In this document: positions 53,713 to 64,000 of the stretch, one piece after another
Position numbering within the stretch: position 1 is the first letter of the stretch
How the letters are laid out: every line of letters begins with the position of its first letter
NCBI RefSeq assembly: GCF_963678635.1
Contig: NC_087069.1
Coordinates: forward strand, 13,042,874 to 13,106,873
Source of the DNA: Symsagittifera roscoffensis
Lineage: Eukaryota > Xenacoelomorpha > Acoela > Convolutidae
Length of the DNA: 64,000 nt
Direction of reading: 5' to 3'
Position numbers and translations under genes: made by a program
The notes under the pieces: generated by a model
What the model was told of the DNA's origin: nothing
Databases searched by the model: none
What the model saw: the letters and a program-made list of their open reading frames with translations, nothing else

Positions 53713-54689
53713 GTTCGTCATCACCATCACTATCACCATCACTATAGCCATCAACATCACCATCACTCTCACACTATCCAAACCCATCACTATCACCATC
53801 ACCATCGCCATCACCACCACTTTCTCCTTATCCAACACCTATACCATCACCATCGCCATCACTATCATCTTATCCGACGCCATCACCAACAAAATCACCA
53901 TCACCTTATACAACACCATCACCATAACAATCACCATCACCAGTACTATCATCTTATCCAACAACAACACTATCACCATCAACATCGCCATCATCAGCAT
54001 CACAACCATCACCACCAATATAATCATCACCATCACCATCACTATCAACTTATACAACACCTACACCAGAACCATCACTAACAACTTATCCGACAACATC
54101 ACCATCACAATCACGTCACCATCACGATCATCATCACCATAACCATCACCATCACCATCACCATCGCTATCACCTTATCCAACACCATCACCATCACCAT
54201 CACTGACGTCATCACGATCACAACCAAAATAACCATCACCATCACTATCACCTTCTCATGCACAATCACCATCACCATCAACATCGCTATCACATTACCA
54301 TCAACAACAACATCACCATCACTATCACCTTATCCAACATCATCGCTATGACCACCACCATAATCATCAATATCAGCATCACTATCACCATAACCATCGC
54401 ATCACCATCACCATCACCATCACCACCACCATAGCCATCAATATCACCATCACCATCCCTATCATAAAATCCAACACCGTCGCCAGCACCATCACTATCG
54501 CTTTAATCAATCAATTCCCATCATCACAACCATCACCATTACCATCACTATCACCTTATCCAACGACATCGCCATCACCATCAACATCCCCTTATTCAAC
54601 ACCATCACCATCACCAGTACTACCAGCTTCAACGTCACCATCGCTATCACCAACAACATCGCTATCACCATGCGCAACAACATCAACAC
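53713..54689. repeat. Second (ATCACC)n-type array
   Basis: Same hexamer family as 49413-51338, including one copy of the ~300 bp subregion with the acgtcatcacgatcacaacc core (about 54110-54410). It begins abruptly in the middle of the gypsy relic and ends at block X copy B, as expected from duplication of a larger array-plus-block unit. Confidence 0.9.
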
Positions 54690-55663
54690 ATTTCTGACTG
54701 AGCGGGTTTCCAAGTGTTCACCAAAATATCTGGTTTTGTGTCATTAAGATTACTAACGCGAGTAAAAACAAAGAAAACTACCTGCCTGGAATCCAGTCGC
54801 GTTTGAGGTCACAACCGCCATGCCTCCCAAGCCTGGGTTTTGTCTCCAAGTACACTCGGTGTTCGGAATACTCTTTTAAACTTTCGTTCTAGTCTTGTAT
54901 TGAAGCTAATGTCTACTGTGATGCGGACATACTTTTTCCTATTGTGAAATGCGCACGTTTAAACTCTAATGCTCTTTGTGCATAATTTTGCATTTAGGAG
55001 TACCTGCCAAAAGCCCATCGGCTTTTGGATATCTGATTTATGGTCAGTGTTCTTTTTTAAATAACCAATTTAATTTCAACTTAATAATCGAGTTTTAACT
55101 TTAACCAGCTTAGAACATTATCATCTTTTTGTTTTTTAATCTGGTCTGAGTTTAAATGTATACTATATTTTATAGTAGAAAACGCGTATCGGTACATGGT
55201 CCCAAGCTAGACCAACGAATCGAACCTGCGAGGTCTAGAGTTCTTTTGGAACAACGCATATAGGTATCAACATATCTAAGTCACCAAGACCGGGAAACAT
55301 GGGCCAAAATTTTCCAAATAATAATCATCGCTAGAGTCCATGGATATTGAAGACGTGATAAATCCATCTTTTAGGTTCCAAATGTTTTTCCCAATTCCAG
55401 AATAATCCAATGGCACAACGGAACAATCCAATGACACAACCCGTCGGACTAAGAAAGAAGCAAGAAATATACAAGCGATTTAGGCCTACAACGAAGAATT
55501 GCGAAGAAGAAAAGCCGAAGACAACACAAAATTCAATGGCTTACAAATCGGGATATTGGCAAGTAACTAAACTCACGGTTATACTTGGCGATCGGCAAAG
55601 AAAGCCAAAATTGCTCTGCACACAAAAACCTTGAAAAAGGATCTTGACATACACTTTGCGGAT
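54690..55663. repeat. Block X, copy B
   Basis: Nearly identical to copies A and C. It is directly followed by ~65 bp of hexamer array (55664-55730) and then copy C, so copy B lost or never had the gypsy-relic block that follows A and C. Confidence 0.85.
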
Positions 55664-55730
55664 GTGTAGCTTCAACGTCACCATCGCTATCACAAACAAC
55701 ATCGCTATCACCATGCGCAACAACATCAAC

Positions 55731-56711
55731 ACATTTCTGACTGAGCGGGTTTCCAAGTGTTCACCAAAATATCTGGTTTTGTGTCATTAAGATTACTAAC
55801 GCGAGTAAAAACAAAGAAAACTACCTGCCTGGAATCCAGTCGCGTTTGAGGTCACAACCGCCATGCCTCCCAGGCCTGGGTTTTGTCTCCAAGTACACTC
55901 GGTGTTCGGAATACTCTTTTAAACTTTCGTTCTAGTCTTGTATTGAAGCTAATGTCTACTGTGATGCGGACATACTTTTTCCTATTGTGAAATGCGCACG
56001 TTTAAACTCTAATGCTCTTTGTGCATAATTTTGCATTTAGGAGTACCTGCCAAAAGCCCATCGGCTTTTGGATATCTGATTTATGGTCAGTGTTCTTTTT
56101 TAAATAACCAATTTAATTTCAACTTAATAATCGAGTTTTAACTTTAACCAGCTTAGAACATTATCATCTTTTTGTTTTTTAATATGGCCTGAGTTTAAAA
56201 GTATACTATATTTTATAGTAGAAAACGCGTATCGGTACATGGTCCCAAGCTAGACCAACGAATCGAACCTGCGAGGTCTAGAGTTCTTTTGGAACAACGC
56301 ATATAGGTATCAACATATCTAAGTCACCAAGACCGGGAAACATGGGCCAAAATTTTCCAACTAATAATCATCGCCAAAGAGTCCATGGATATTGAAGACG
56401 TGATAAATCCATCTTTTAGGTTCCAAATGTTTTTCCCAATTCCAGAATAATCCAATGGCACAACGGAACAATCCAATTACACAACCTGTCGGACTAAGAA
56501 AGAAACAAGAAATATACAAGCGATATAGGCCTACAACGAAGAATTGCGAAGAAAAAAGGCCGAAGACAACGCAAAATTCAATGGCTTGCAAGTCGGGACA
56601 TTGGCAAGTAGCTAAACTCACGATTATACTTGGCGATCGGCAAAGAAAGCCAAAATTGGTTTGCACACAAAAACCTTGAAAAAGGATCCTTGACATACAC
56701 TTTGCGGATTT
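55731..56711. repeat. Block X, copy C
   Basis: Third copy, followed by a longer version of the gypsy relic. Some sites agree with copy B against A (for example atgtttttccc), so B and C are the closer pair. Confidence 0.85.
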
Positions 56712-58378
56712 CTGGGAGTTATTAAAAACCACGTTCTCTATAGCTGTAAACCTAAAGTATCAAAGACAGAAATATCACGGAATTCTATGAAGTCTTGTCG
56801 GAACTTGCAAATAAACTGCAAACTAGGAGACTTGGAGACCGAACTCCTTAGAGATTTTCCTATTACCAACACGAGAAACAGAAAAATTCCAAAAAGTTGT
56901 TTATCGAGTATCTAACCCCTGAGAACATATTAGCCTCTCTACTAGTCCAGGAAGAAGGCACAAAGATACATCAACCGTATATTAAATACCCTGTGAACAG
57001 TTCTGTACAAAAAACTAATTATGTAAAAAGCGAACCGACCTGAATATTGTAGAGTATAATAAAAGTAGAAACTGTGGTCAAAAATTTGAGAAGGAACACC
57101 TTACATCATGCCCAGCTAGAGAGTAAAACTGTAATAACTGCAGCCACAAAGGTCATTTTGCGAAACTTTGCAGAAGTACAGCCAGGGCACAAACCAGTGT
57201 TGTAGAACACACTCGAAATTACCCGAATGTTGAACCCACCGGGATATAGCACAAGACAACTCCGAATTTTAAATAGACTTGGAGATTTTCCTAGTCTCAA
57301 CAGTAGGTAGGGATAACGGAGTAAACACTATAAAAGACAGGATTGAAGGGGGAATAAGAACTAATATTCACTCACGAAGGCCACGCGCCAAAGAAGACAT
57401 TAATGGTGTCAATCGCAAAATTAAATCCATTCTCTACCGAAACATAAAATGATTCAGCCTGCCCGGTATCCTTCATGAAAAGAGACTTACTCCACGAACT
57501 CAAAAAAACGATAGATTCCTAAGAGTTGAAGCGATTGACAAAATTACGAAAAAGGCCTATCAAGTATTCGGAAGCATGATAAACATTATCGGAAAAGTCT
57601 TAGTAAGGATACCATCAGAAGGATGGTACTTACACTTACACTTCCGAAGGAAACTCGCGTCGGGAAGGAAGTAAACCAGATCAAATTCGAGTCTGACACC
57701 CATTCTTGTCCATTCTTTGACACATCACAATAGCGTGAGATTGAATTGTACATAACACATAAACTTACAGATCTCTCATTAAGAACAGGTAGATCAAAAA
57801 AATTTACTGTAAATACTTATTTCAACGAATGTTTAAAAGCAAAACAAGTAAAAAGCAAGCGTATACCTATACATTTATTTCCTACACTCAAACTCTGCAT
57901 CAATCAGTTACTTACCGACGGTCACATACAAAAGCTCTCTAGATGTTCGGAAGATTGCTTCATATCGCCTACCGCCATAACAGCAAAAAGAGACGGATGA
58001 ATTAGTTTAGCATCCAATTCATTGCAAAAGGAAAAAAAAGCTTTTCAACGAAATATACAAAAGGTCACAGATTATCGTTCATTCGAGTTGCCAAGCTTAT
58101 TTTTTAGAATTTTTGTCGAAGCGGAAAACATTGTGGTTGAAAACAGTTTTTTTTCACTTGAACTGCCATTCATTAAAACTTGTGATAATCTCTGAGGTTT
58201 GACTTTAAGATAAATATACAGATAAAAATTGTTTTCCAATGGCGGGAAGTCAGCCATTCGGTAATGCTTTAGTTTGCGTGCCGATTTTTTTCAAACTGCT
58301 TTTTAAATAAGTTCGTGGAGACTGCTATCTACATCTGCTTTCAAGTTCTAGCAAATATGATTTTGATTTTTTTGGTAG
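56712..58378 (+). pseudogene. Decayed Ty3/gypsy-like gag-pol relic, copy C
   Basis: A longer copy of the relic at 52319-53712. It retains about 270 bp (about 57305-57575) missing from copy A. The zinc-knuckle block is at about 57080-57180 (with a stop at 57123 not present in copy A). The RT start is at about 57815-58000, where INQLLTDGHIQKLSRC and FISPTAITAKRDG read without interruption. No catalytic core remains. Confidence 0.6.
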
Positions 58379-58469
58379 ATGTTTGTCTTTGGTTAGACTT
58401 TTTTAACGGGAAAAATATGCAAGTGAAAGAAGAGTTTTTACTTTCAAAACCTTTCAAATTTTGTTTCAG

Positions 58470-59144
58470 GATTATTCGGAGACGCTCGTATATATAAACT
58501 TTTTTGTATCACTCTTTTGCTCACAGTTTCCGCAGAGCATTCTATCAGCCGCATGCTTTATGCTTGTAAGGTCTAGCGATCAAACATTTGGAGAAGTGGC
58601 CGGCCACACAACAGAAGAGTCGGCGTCATTGGTAAAAGTTCTTTTCGCTTTCATACTGTGCAGCGCTTGGCGAGGAGTCGCTTATCCATGGTGGATAACT
58701 TCGGCTGCGTTGGACAAAACTGAATCACAACTACTTCGTGTTCGCGCCTGTTTTTCATGTATTATTCCTCGAAATCATCAGCAAATGTCACAAGTCACCC
58801 CGATGCAAAATTCAGCTCGCTTGAACCCAGACACTGGTTATGCCGCACAAATGGATATTTGGAGGAGCGACAATATACCCAACAGTAACCTAACTACAGG
58901 AACTGAATTGGATGGCAGAGAGTTGGAAAACAACCAAAGCACGTGGGATTCTTCCCAAAAATTCGAGAGGGAAGTAATGACCGAGAGTTGCATTCGAGAA
59001 GAAAGAAGGAACTATGACCAAAACTATGACCATACCGGGGATCATGAGTGCGCTGAGACTCTTGTCAGCAATGGCGATAACATACCGGGGACTAGCGAGC
59101 AAACGAACGATTGCAAGTCCGACTATCCCAATCTATCCCAATAA
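58470..59144 (+). CDS. Candidate host-gene 3' exon (unknown protein)
   Basis: A 225-codon open frame with more balanced base composition than its surroundings begins directly after a good 3' splice site (tttgtttcag/g at 58461-58470, preceded by a T-rich tract). There is no ATG near the start, so it would be an internal or terminal exon. The first ~75 residues contain two hydrophobic stretches (FFVSLFCSQFPQSILSAACFM and LVKVLFAFILC) that could be membrane segments. The rest is polar, Asn/Asp/Glu/Thr-rich and probably disordered or cytoplasmic. The frame ends TAA at 59142-59144; an AATAAA lies at about 59364-59371. A possible donor (gtaagg at ~58566) would make the exon shorter. I do not recognise the family; it could also be a spurious frame. 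Confidence 0.35.
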   Translation, partial: DYSETLVYINFFVSLFCSQFPQSILSAACFMLVRSSDQTFGEVAGHTTEESASLVKVLFAFILCSAWRGVAYPWWITSAALDKTESQLLRVRACFSCIIPRNHQQMSQVTPMQNSARLNPDTGYAAQMDIWRSDNIPNSNLTTGTELDGRELENNQSTWDSSQKFEREVMTESCIREERRNYDQNYDHTGDHECAETLVSNGDNIPGTSEQTNDCKSDYPNLSQ

Positions 59145-61197
59145 CGTGATGACTTTGATTCCATGAAACAAACTTCAAAAAGAAAGAATTATCCTGAGCT
59201 CATATTACGAAATTATCCTGCAAAAATGTACGCAAATCCCCTTGGGATTGTAAATATCAAAACTTTGAAGTTGAGAACCTATACACAGGAGAGTTACTCT
59301 ATATTTAGACACATTATCACGATCTATAGGACAGACTTCAATAGCCAGCGACTGAAATTTTGAAGAATAAATTATGCTTTTATTATTACTGAATGAAACC
59401 CCTCTAATATAACATAAGAGAATGAATAAAACGAAACATATAATTTTATCTTTTACACGCTTATACGGTAGCATATTTAAGGGAAGTCCCCAATCCATTG
59501 TGTATTCAATCCCCTGGCGACACAAAAAGCCTCCCAATTTGTCAGTTTGTTCTATTTTACGGCGATTATTTTCAATCGGTCTACCCTTATGAGTGTCCAA
59601 AACATCTACGGGTTCCTGTTTTTTTTTAATTTTTCAGGAAAATCGCCTTCTAAAAATTTGAAGGAGAAACGTGAAAGCGAGACGTGCTGACCTAAAGGGT
59701 TTTTCCCCCTGGAAAAAAAGTTATTTTTCTGAAATTAAAATTTCTAAAACTTTTGCTTGCTTAAAAACCAAATGGCATGGAAATTGTTGACCACCATTTA
59801 GGTGGCGAGAAACGTTTTAAATATACATTGCTTCAAACATTGTTTTAAGTTTTGCAAAGTGTGTTTTGTGTGTTTTGTGCGAGATGTGAACTGAAAAGAA
59901 CCATTTTAAATTAATCAAAGTTTGGGAACTATCGGATGAAGTTTTCACTCTGAAATCAGCTGCCCCTGAGATGGTTGAAAAACTGGACCTGGGACGAACA
60001 AAATTGACCGCAGAGACAGCTGTTAAGTTGATATTTTTTCGAGGAGTTTGCTTGTGCTCCTTGTTGATTGATCACGAGGTTCCAAGTACTGAATCCCCGC
60101 TTGTGGATTCTGCCGCCAGATCCTCACCCATGTTGAGTTTGTTGCCAATAAGTATGTTTTTAGTCAACCAGCCCGGAGACCTAACCGAACGAAGGTAAAT
60201 TTTTTAGGCTGACAAGAGCGGGTATAATCAGCTTCCAATTAATTTATGACTTACTTGCACGAGATCAATTTGCAAACTGCAGCGCACGTTCGATTTGAAC
60301 CACCAACTATACTATATAGGCACCATCGCTACCGGAGCGCCACAACGCCATACTCCATAGTAAAAAGCTGAATGAGCCCATTTGTTATTTAACTTTAGTG
60401 AAAAAAGCTGGAAAACAACAAATAAACTAGAAAGTAGAAGCGGCGAGCATGGTTACGATTATAATAGGTCGAAGTAATACTGTGGGCTATTTACATAAAC
60501 TGTTCACATATTCATTTTCACAGGTACCAGACCCGTCAGACCAACTTTGTTCTGCCTGTTTAGTGTAATTAGACCTTCTCGGAAATATTTCTGCGATTGT
60601 ATTTGTCGAGATAGGCAGGATAAAGACGATATCAAGAGTTTAATTAGCTTTCCCGAAAAAAACTACTTGCTAATCTAGATATATAAATTATGAAGAAAAC
60701 AATTTACTACCGGTCTTAAAATCTTCTGGCTTAGATTTAAGAAACAAAAGTTTCTTTGTTTCCCAATTATTCACTAGGTCAAAATATCCCAATTTCTGCT
60801 CCTTTCTTCAAATATAATAATGAATAAAGGATATCAATAAGCAATTAATTTGACGGGCAGTATTTCATACTGGAGTACAACACTGCCGAGCATCAAATCT
60901 TGTTCAACAGTACCTAAAGTTATTTTGAATAATGTTGTTAATCTTTTAAATCATTGACAGCTAATTATAATAAAATGGACGGAAAAGTTGAATAGACAAA
61001 AAGGGCTGTTTTAGTTGGTGCCGCTTTTTAAAAAAAAAGTTCCCCGAGCACGGCGTCATTTTTTCTCTGTACAAACAATTATCTCAGCAAATGTCAACAA
61101 TTCTTCTCGGTTTCGCTCTGGAACAAAACATTATTTACGCAAAACTGCCGACAATTCAAAAATGCACTCAAAATTGCCTAAATGATCAACTTTCTAG
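59145..61197. other. Intergenic DNA without a recognisable gene
   Basis: The only frame of interest, 59971-60198 (75 codons, + strand, beginning MVEKLDLGRTKLTAETAVKL), has no recognised motif and could be an exon fragment; it is not called. A minus-strand stretch at about 60290-60360 has weak tRNA A-box and B-box-like strings (see rejected items). Confidence 0.45.
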
Positions 61198-61601
61198 AAT
61201 GCAGCGAGATGCCACACTTGGGTAAACAATGCTCAAAGTGCTCAAACAATTCTCAGAAGAGTCGAGTTAGTTCTTACACAGATTCAGTTTTGGCACTGTT
61301 CAGCGCCCCTCATTTACAATTCATGAGAATTGAAGCAAAATTAATTATATCACTTGAAACTTGATGTTTTTTGCAGTCCAAAAGATGTAATTTTTCTCGA
61401 TACCAATAAAATTATCTTGAATGCACAAGGAGTTGCTCTGATATACGAGCTGTCGTGCAGCGTTAAATGTTGTTAAAATTGATAGAAGTGAAGTTAAAAA
61501 TAACGAAAAATTTGGGAATTTTAAAAACTAACTCGACTCTTCTGAGAATTCTTTGAGCACTTTGAGCATTGTTTAGCTAAGTGTGGCATCTCGCTGCATT
61601 C
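61198..61601. repeat. Foldback element with ~75 bp inverted arms
   Basis: The left arm 61198-61272 and right arm 61526-61601 are inverted copies with only a few mismatches (both contain gaatgcagcgagatgccaca and its complement); the spacer is 253 bp. It has no coding capacity. It could be a MITE-type foldback, or if transcribed a long hairpin RNA. Confidence 0.85.
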
Positions 61602-62077
61602 GAAAATTCAAAATCAGAAACGTTTGAAGCGAAAACGACAGCTTGTATCACTGCAAAATCCTGAATTTTCCGATTGCTTTTTATAGTCTATGGAGAAGTA
61701 ATAAGATGAAACAATTAATTGTTACAAAGCAAAATGAAATTTTAAAAAAAATCGAGTTTTTTGTAAAACTTTTCCCTCCACTCGCCATATAAAGTAAAAT
61801 GTGATAGTTTTTACTCATAATAGCAAATCAATTACGGCAAATAAGCTTCATTCAACCAAGTTGGAACAATTCTTAAGACGATTAAAATCTCCGTTTATCT
61901 AAAGTATATCGCGCTGAATTGCCCCGAGTTCGCCATAATGGCAATATTTAAACCACAGTAAATTATTAAAAAGAGATCAACGGTGAAATAACCTTTTGAA
62001 CTTAAATTCAGGACAACAATACCTTTCGACTGATGGAAAAGAGTTCGTCAAAAATAGCTATAGCAACACAATAATCG
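61602..62077. other. AT-rich spacer between foldbacks
   Basis: No gene or repeat recognised. Confidence 0.5.
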
Positions 62078-62439
62078 TTAGGTTTTTTGGTTTCAATTTA
62101 AGTAACGAAAATAACGGAATGTTTGTGCTCGGTGTGGTTGTTTTTTTTTTAGACAAAGTTCGTTTTCTTAATTTACCAGTGTCAAGATTTTTTGCTTTTT
62201 GAATCAAGATTTGAGCGGTTTGAGTGGTTTTTTAGATGATTGCGCTCAAAATCTTGCTTTATAACGAGCGGTATGAGTGCAATCATCTAAAGAAACCGGT
62301 CAGATCGCTCAAATCTTGCTTCAGTTAGGTACAAAAGACTCGGGTAGTTAAAAAATCGAGCTTTGTCTGAAGAAAAAACAACCACCCCGAGCACAAACAT
62401 TCCGTTACTTTGGTTACGAAAATCGAAACAAGAACCTAA
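62078..62439. repeat. Near-palindromic foldback element, arms ~168 bp, loop 27 bp
   Basis: The left arm 62078-62247 and right arm 62275-62439 are inverted copies. The best-matched segment is taacggaatgtttgtgctcg (62112-62131) and its complement at about 62386-62405. Mismatches and small indels are scattered, so the palindrome is not brand new. The whole 362 bp could fold into one long hairpin. No transposase is encoded; a MITE or a two-copy inverted insertion fits best. Confidence 0.88.
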
Positions 62440-62986
62440 GTATTTTTAAGGGTTATTGTTCAGACTTTTGTAACAAAACCAACCAAATATTTGTGCTCGG
62501 GTTAATTTTTCTGTCCTGCGTTTAATTTGGAGAATTGTAAAATTCACCTGCCAGAAGGCTGCCCGTTAGGCCAATTTGCGACTAGTAAGCGGAGCTTTAT
62601 TACATCTTACAAACTTTCCAATTGAAAAATATTTATTTGCCAAGTTCGATTTGTTACTAGGAGTGAAACCTATCATTTTGTACTTTTCGTACCGTGTGTG
62701 CGGATGACTTTCACAAAAAACTCAAACTTGAAAAAAAGTTTGTTTTGTTTTTTTTTACATTTAAATTTTTCATGTTCTTACTGCTCCATAGACATGAAAA
62801 GGCAGTCGGAACAACCAGGGTTTCACACTTATAAGAGCACTCTAGTTTTTTTTGGGAAATATTTTTAGAACACGCGCAAAACAATTTGATCTCATCAACT
62901 TAGTTTAAGCGGCGTATTTAGGCAGCGCAGTTTTGCTTTGTTGGATTCAATCTAGCCGAACTAAATTTACCAGACTAAAAAAAAAC

Positions 62987-63186
62987 ATTACTAGGACAAA
63001 CTGTGCTTTGTGGGAAATGTAAGCGGACTCTGCAACAAGGATATTCAGTTTCTTCTTCTTTTGTTTTTTGAATTTCTTTATTTGCTCCGAAAAACCTTCA
63101 TCATGTTTATAGACTTGACTCTGAAATCCAGGAACATACAGACACGAAATTTTGCGCCTATCCAGTGCACAGTTTGGCCTTGTAAT
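62987..63186. mobile_element. MITE-like element, copy 2 (200 bp, inverted relative to copy 1)
   Basis: The ends attactaggacaaactgtgc and the complement of tgcacagtttggccttgtaa are the same terminal repeats as in the copy at 48201-48363. Its interior reverse-complement matches the interior of copy 1 (for example the tgtgtctgtat.ttcctgga block), with an extra ~37 bp. Confidence 0.75.
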
Positions 63187-64000
63187 GAACATTTTACTCA
63201 GGCTCGAACCTGAAAATTGAAGCTAAATGCAAGCAAAACAACACAAAAAACAAAAGTTTCGGTTATCAGAGGGTCTGCATGTATAAAATCAGTTATAAGT
63301 TTACAAGAAAATGCTCTTTTGAGCTAAGCACTTTCATTATCTTTGCGACTAAAAGCATTAAAAGAGACAAAAATTAAATGCGGCTATTTTTCAAAGTTTC
63401 AACATAATTTTCTAACAAATTTATCAAATCAAGAAATCAAACCATGATTGGGAAAATTTATTATAACTCTCTGACTTACGTTTTTTGAATAAAATTGTTT
63501 TAATAACAAAAATTTTATCGGTCCAAAGAAGGCTTTGTAATTGTTTTTTTTTTCAAATTTTAGTTTAAAATCTCTTACGTTTTTTTTGGATAATCAGATT
63601 AATGAAACTGATCACTGATATAGAATTCTAGATTTTAGGTTGAAGAAATTGTTTCTGATAACTTTTTTATCATAAATTCTGTGCAATGCAAATGAAAAAA
63701 TTTAAAACGGAATTGTTATGGGTTTTCTTCCAAAAGTTTATTTACGTCAAGGGTAAAAACAAAAGGTATGATCACATGCGGATTTGAAAGCTAGGAACTG
63801 TAGCTGACTGTCGCAGATCTGGATCCATTGATCTCAAATATGAGATAATAAATCTTCCATCATTTTTTCAGAAGCGCAATTTTTTCTTGAACCAATCTCG
63901 AATTTTCTGAGCCGCTTTTTTGAAATGGACCAAAATCAGAAACAAGCATATGTAATAAAAGGGACTGTACAGCAGTGAACCAATTTTGAACACTTCGTTA
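63187..64000. other. AT-rich DNA without a recognisable gene
   Basis: No open frame or repeat that I can support. Confidence 0.5.

Noticed and set aside
60290-60360. tRNA-like promoter boxes on the minus strand (ggttcaaatcg as B box, weak A box)
   Set aside because: No acceptor stem or proper T and D stems could be folded by eye; it could be a very old SINE head but evidence is too thin. A similar B-box-like string at 51875-51890 on the minus strand was dismissed for the same reason.
1-64000. CRISPR arrays, bacterial operons, rRNA genes
   Set aside because: No short regularly spaced direct repeats with unique spacers, no Shine-Dalgarno-led gene clusters and no rRNA core sequences; the DNA is eukaryotic in character.

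Overview
This is AT-rich eukaryotic (metazoan-like) nuclear DNA in which essentially everything recognisable is repeat or mobile DNA. Several features rule out a bacterial source: a Ty3/gypsy-type LTR retrotransposon, a non-LTR retrotransposon with a PHD finger, a ~960 bp satellite array, long hexamer arrays and MITE-like foldbacks. The window gives no reliable clue to the species beyond 'an invertebrate-like genome with heavy retroelement load'. One 200-N assembly gap lies at 25694-25893.

Region 1, 1-18621: one giant LTR retrotransposon whose 5' end is cut by the window edge. All its long frames are on the + strand and are visibly richer in G+C than the flanks. The first polyprotein (2-7559) holds two CCHC zinc knuckles, an aspartic protease, reverse transcriptase, RNase H, a DD35E integrase with a GPY/F-like module and, at the extreme C-terminus, a segment that resembles an ADP-ribose-handling macro domain (OARD1/TARG1 type). 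Downstream of integrase, where simple Ty3/gypsy elements reach the 3' LTR, lies a second very large coding unit (7960-16880, about 2,970 codons). It carries a coiled coil, an SGNH/GDSL hydrolase domain and about 2,300 residues I cannot assign. A purine tract and a TG...CA-bounded candidate LTR of 1,339 bp (17283-18621) follow, and satellite sequence begins on the very next base. The copy is decayed: three in-frame stops, five apparent frameshifts, a deletion in integrase and a lost zinc-binding cysteine.

Region 2, 18622-22704: four and a quarter copies of a ~960 bp tandem satellite, the target of that insertion. Region 3, 22705-28238: AT-rich DNA with no convincing gene, the N gap and an unrecognised coding-like relic.

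Region 4, 28239-46231: a non-LTR (Jockey/CR1-like) retrotransposon embedded in a tandem array. Its 5' UTR is present as two 538 bp monomers. ORF1 encodes a PHD-finger protein. ORF2 has endonuclease and reverse transcriptase domains but is broken. A 6.96 kb block (LINE ORF2 plus an associated ~3.4 kb repeat 'R') was tandemly duplicated with an identifiable junction at 37210/37211. R contains a ~265 bp cassette (seven copies in the window) and two small open frames that stay open in several copies, with an indel that is a multiple of three.

Region 5, 46232-58378: dispersed ~415 bp repeats, a small MITE, large (ATCACC)n-type arrays, and a block present two to three times that contains relics of a second, older gypsy-like element. 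Region 6, 58379-64000: one candidate host exon preceded by a good 3' splice site (58470-59144), two foldback elements (arms of ~75 and ~168 bp) and a second, inverted copy of the MITE.

The strongest candidate for something undescribed is the giant element, with a macro-like module on Pol and an SGNH-containing ~3,000-residue second polyprotein.
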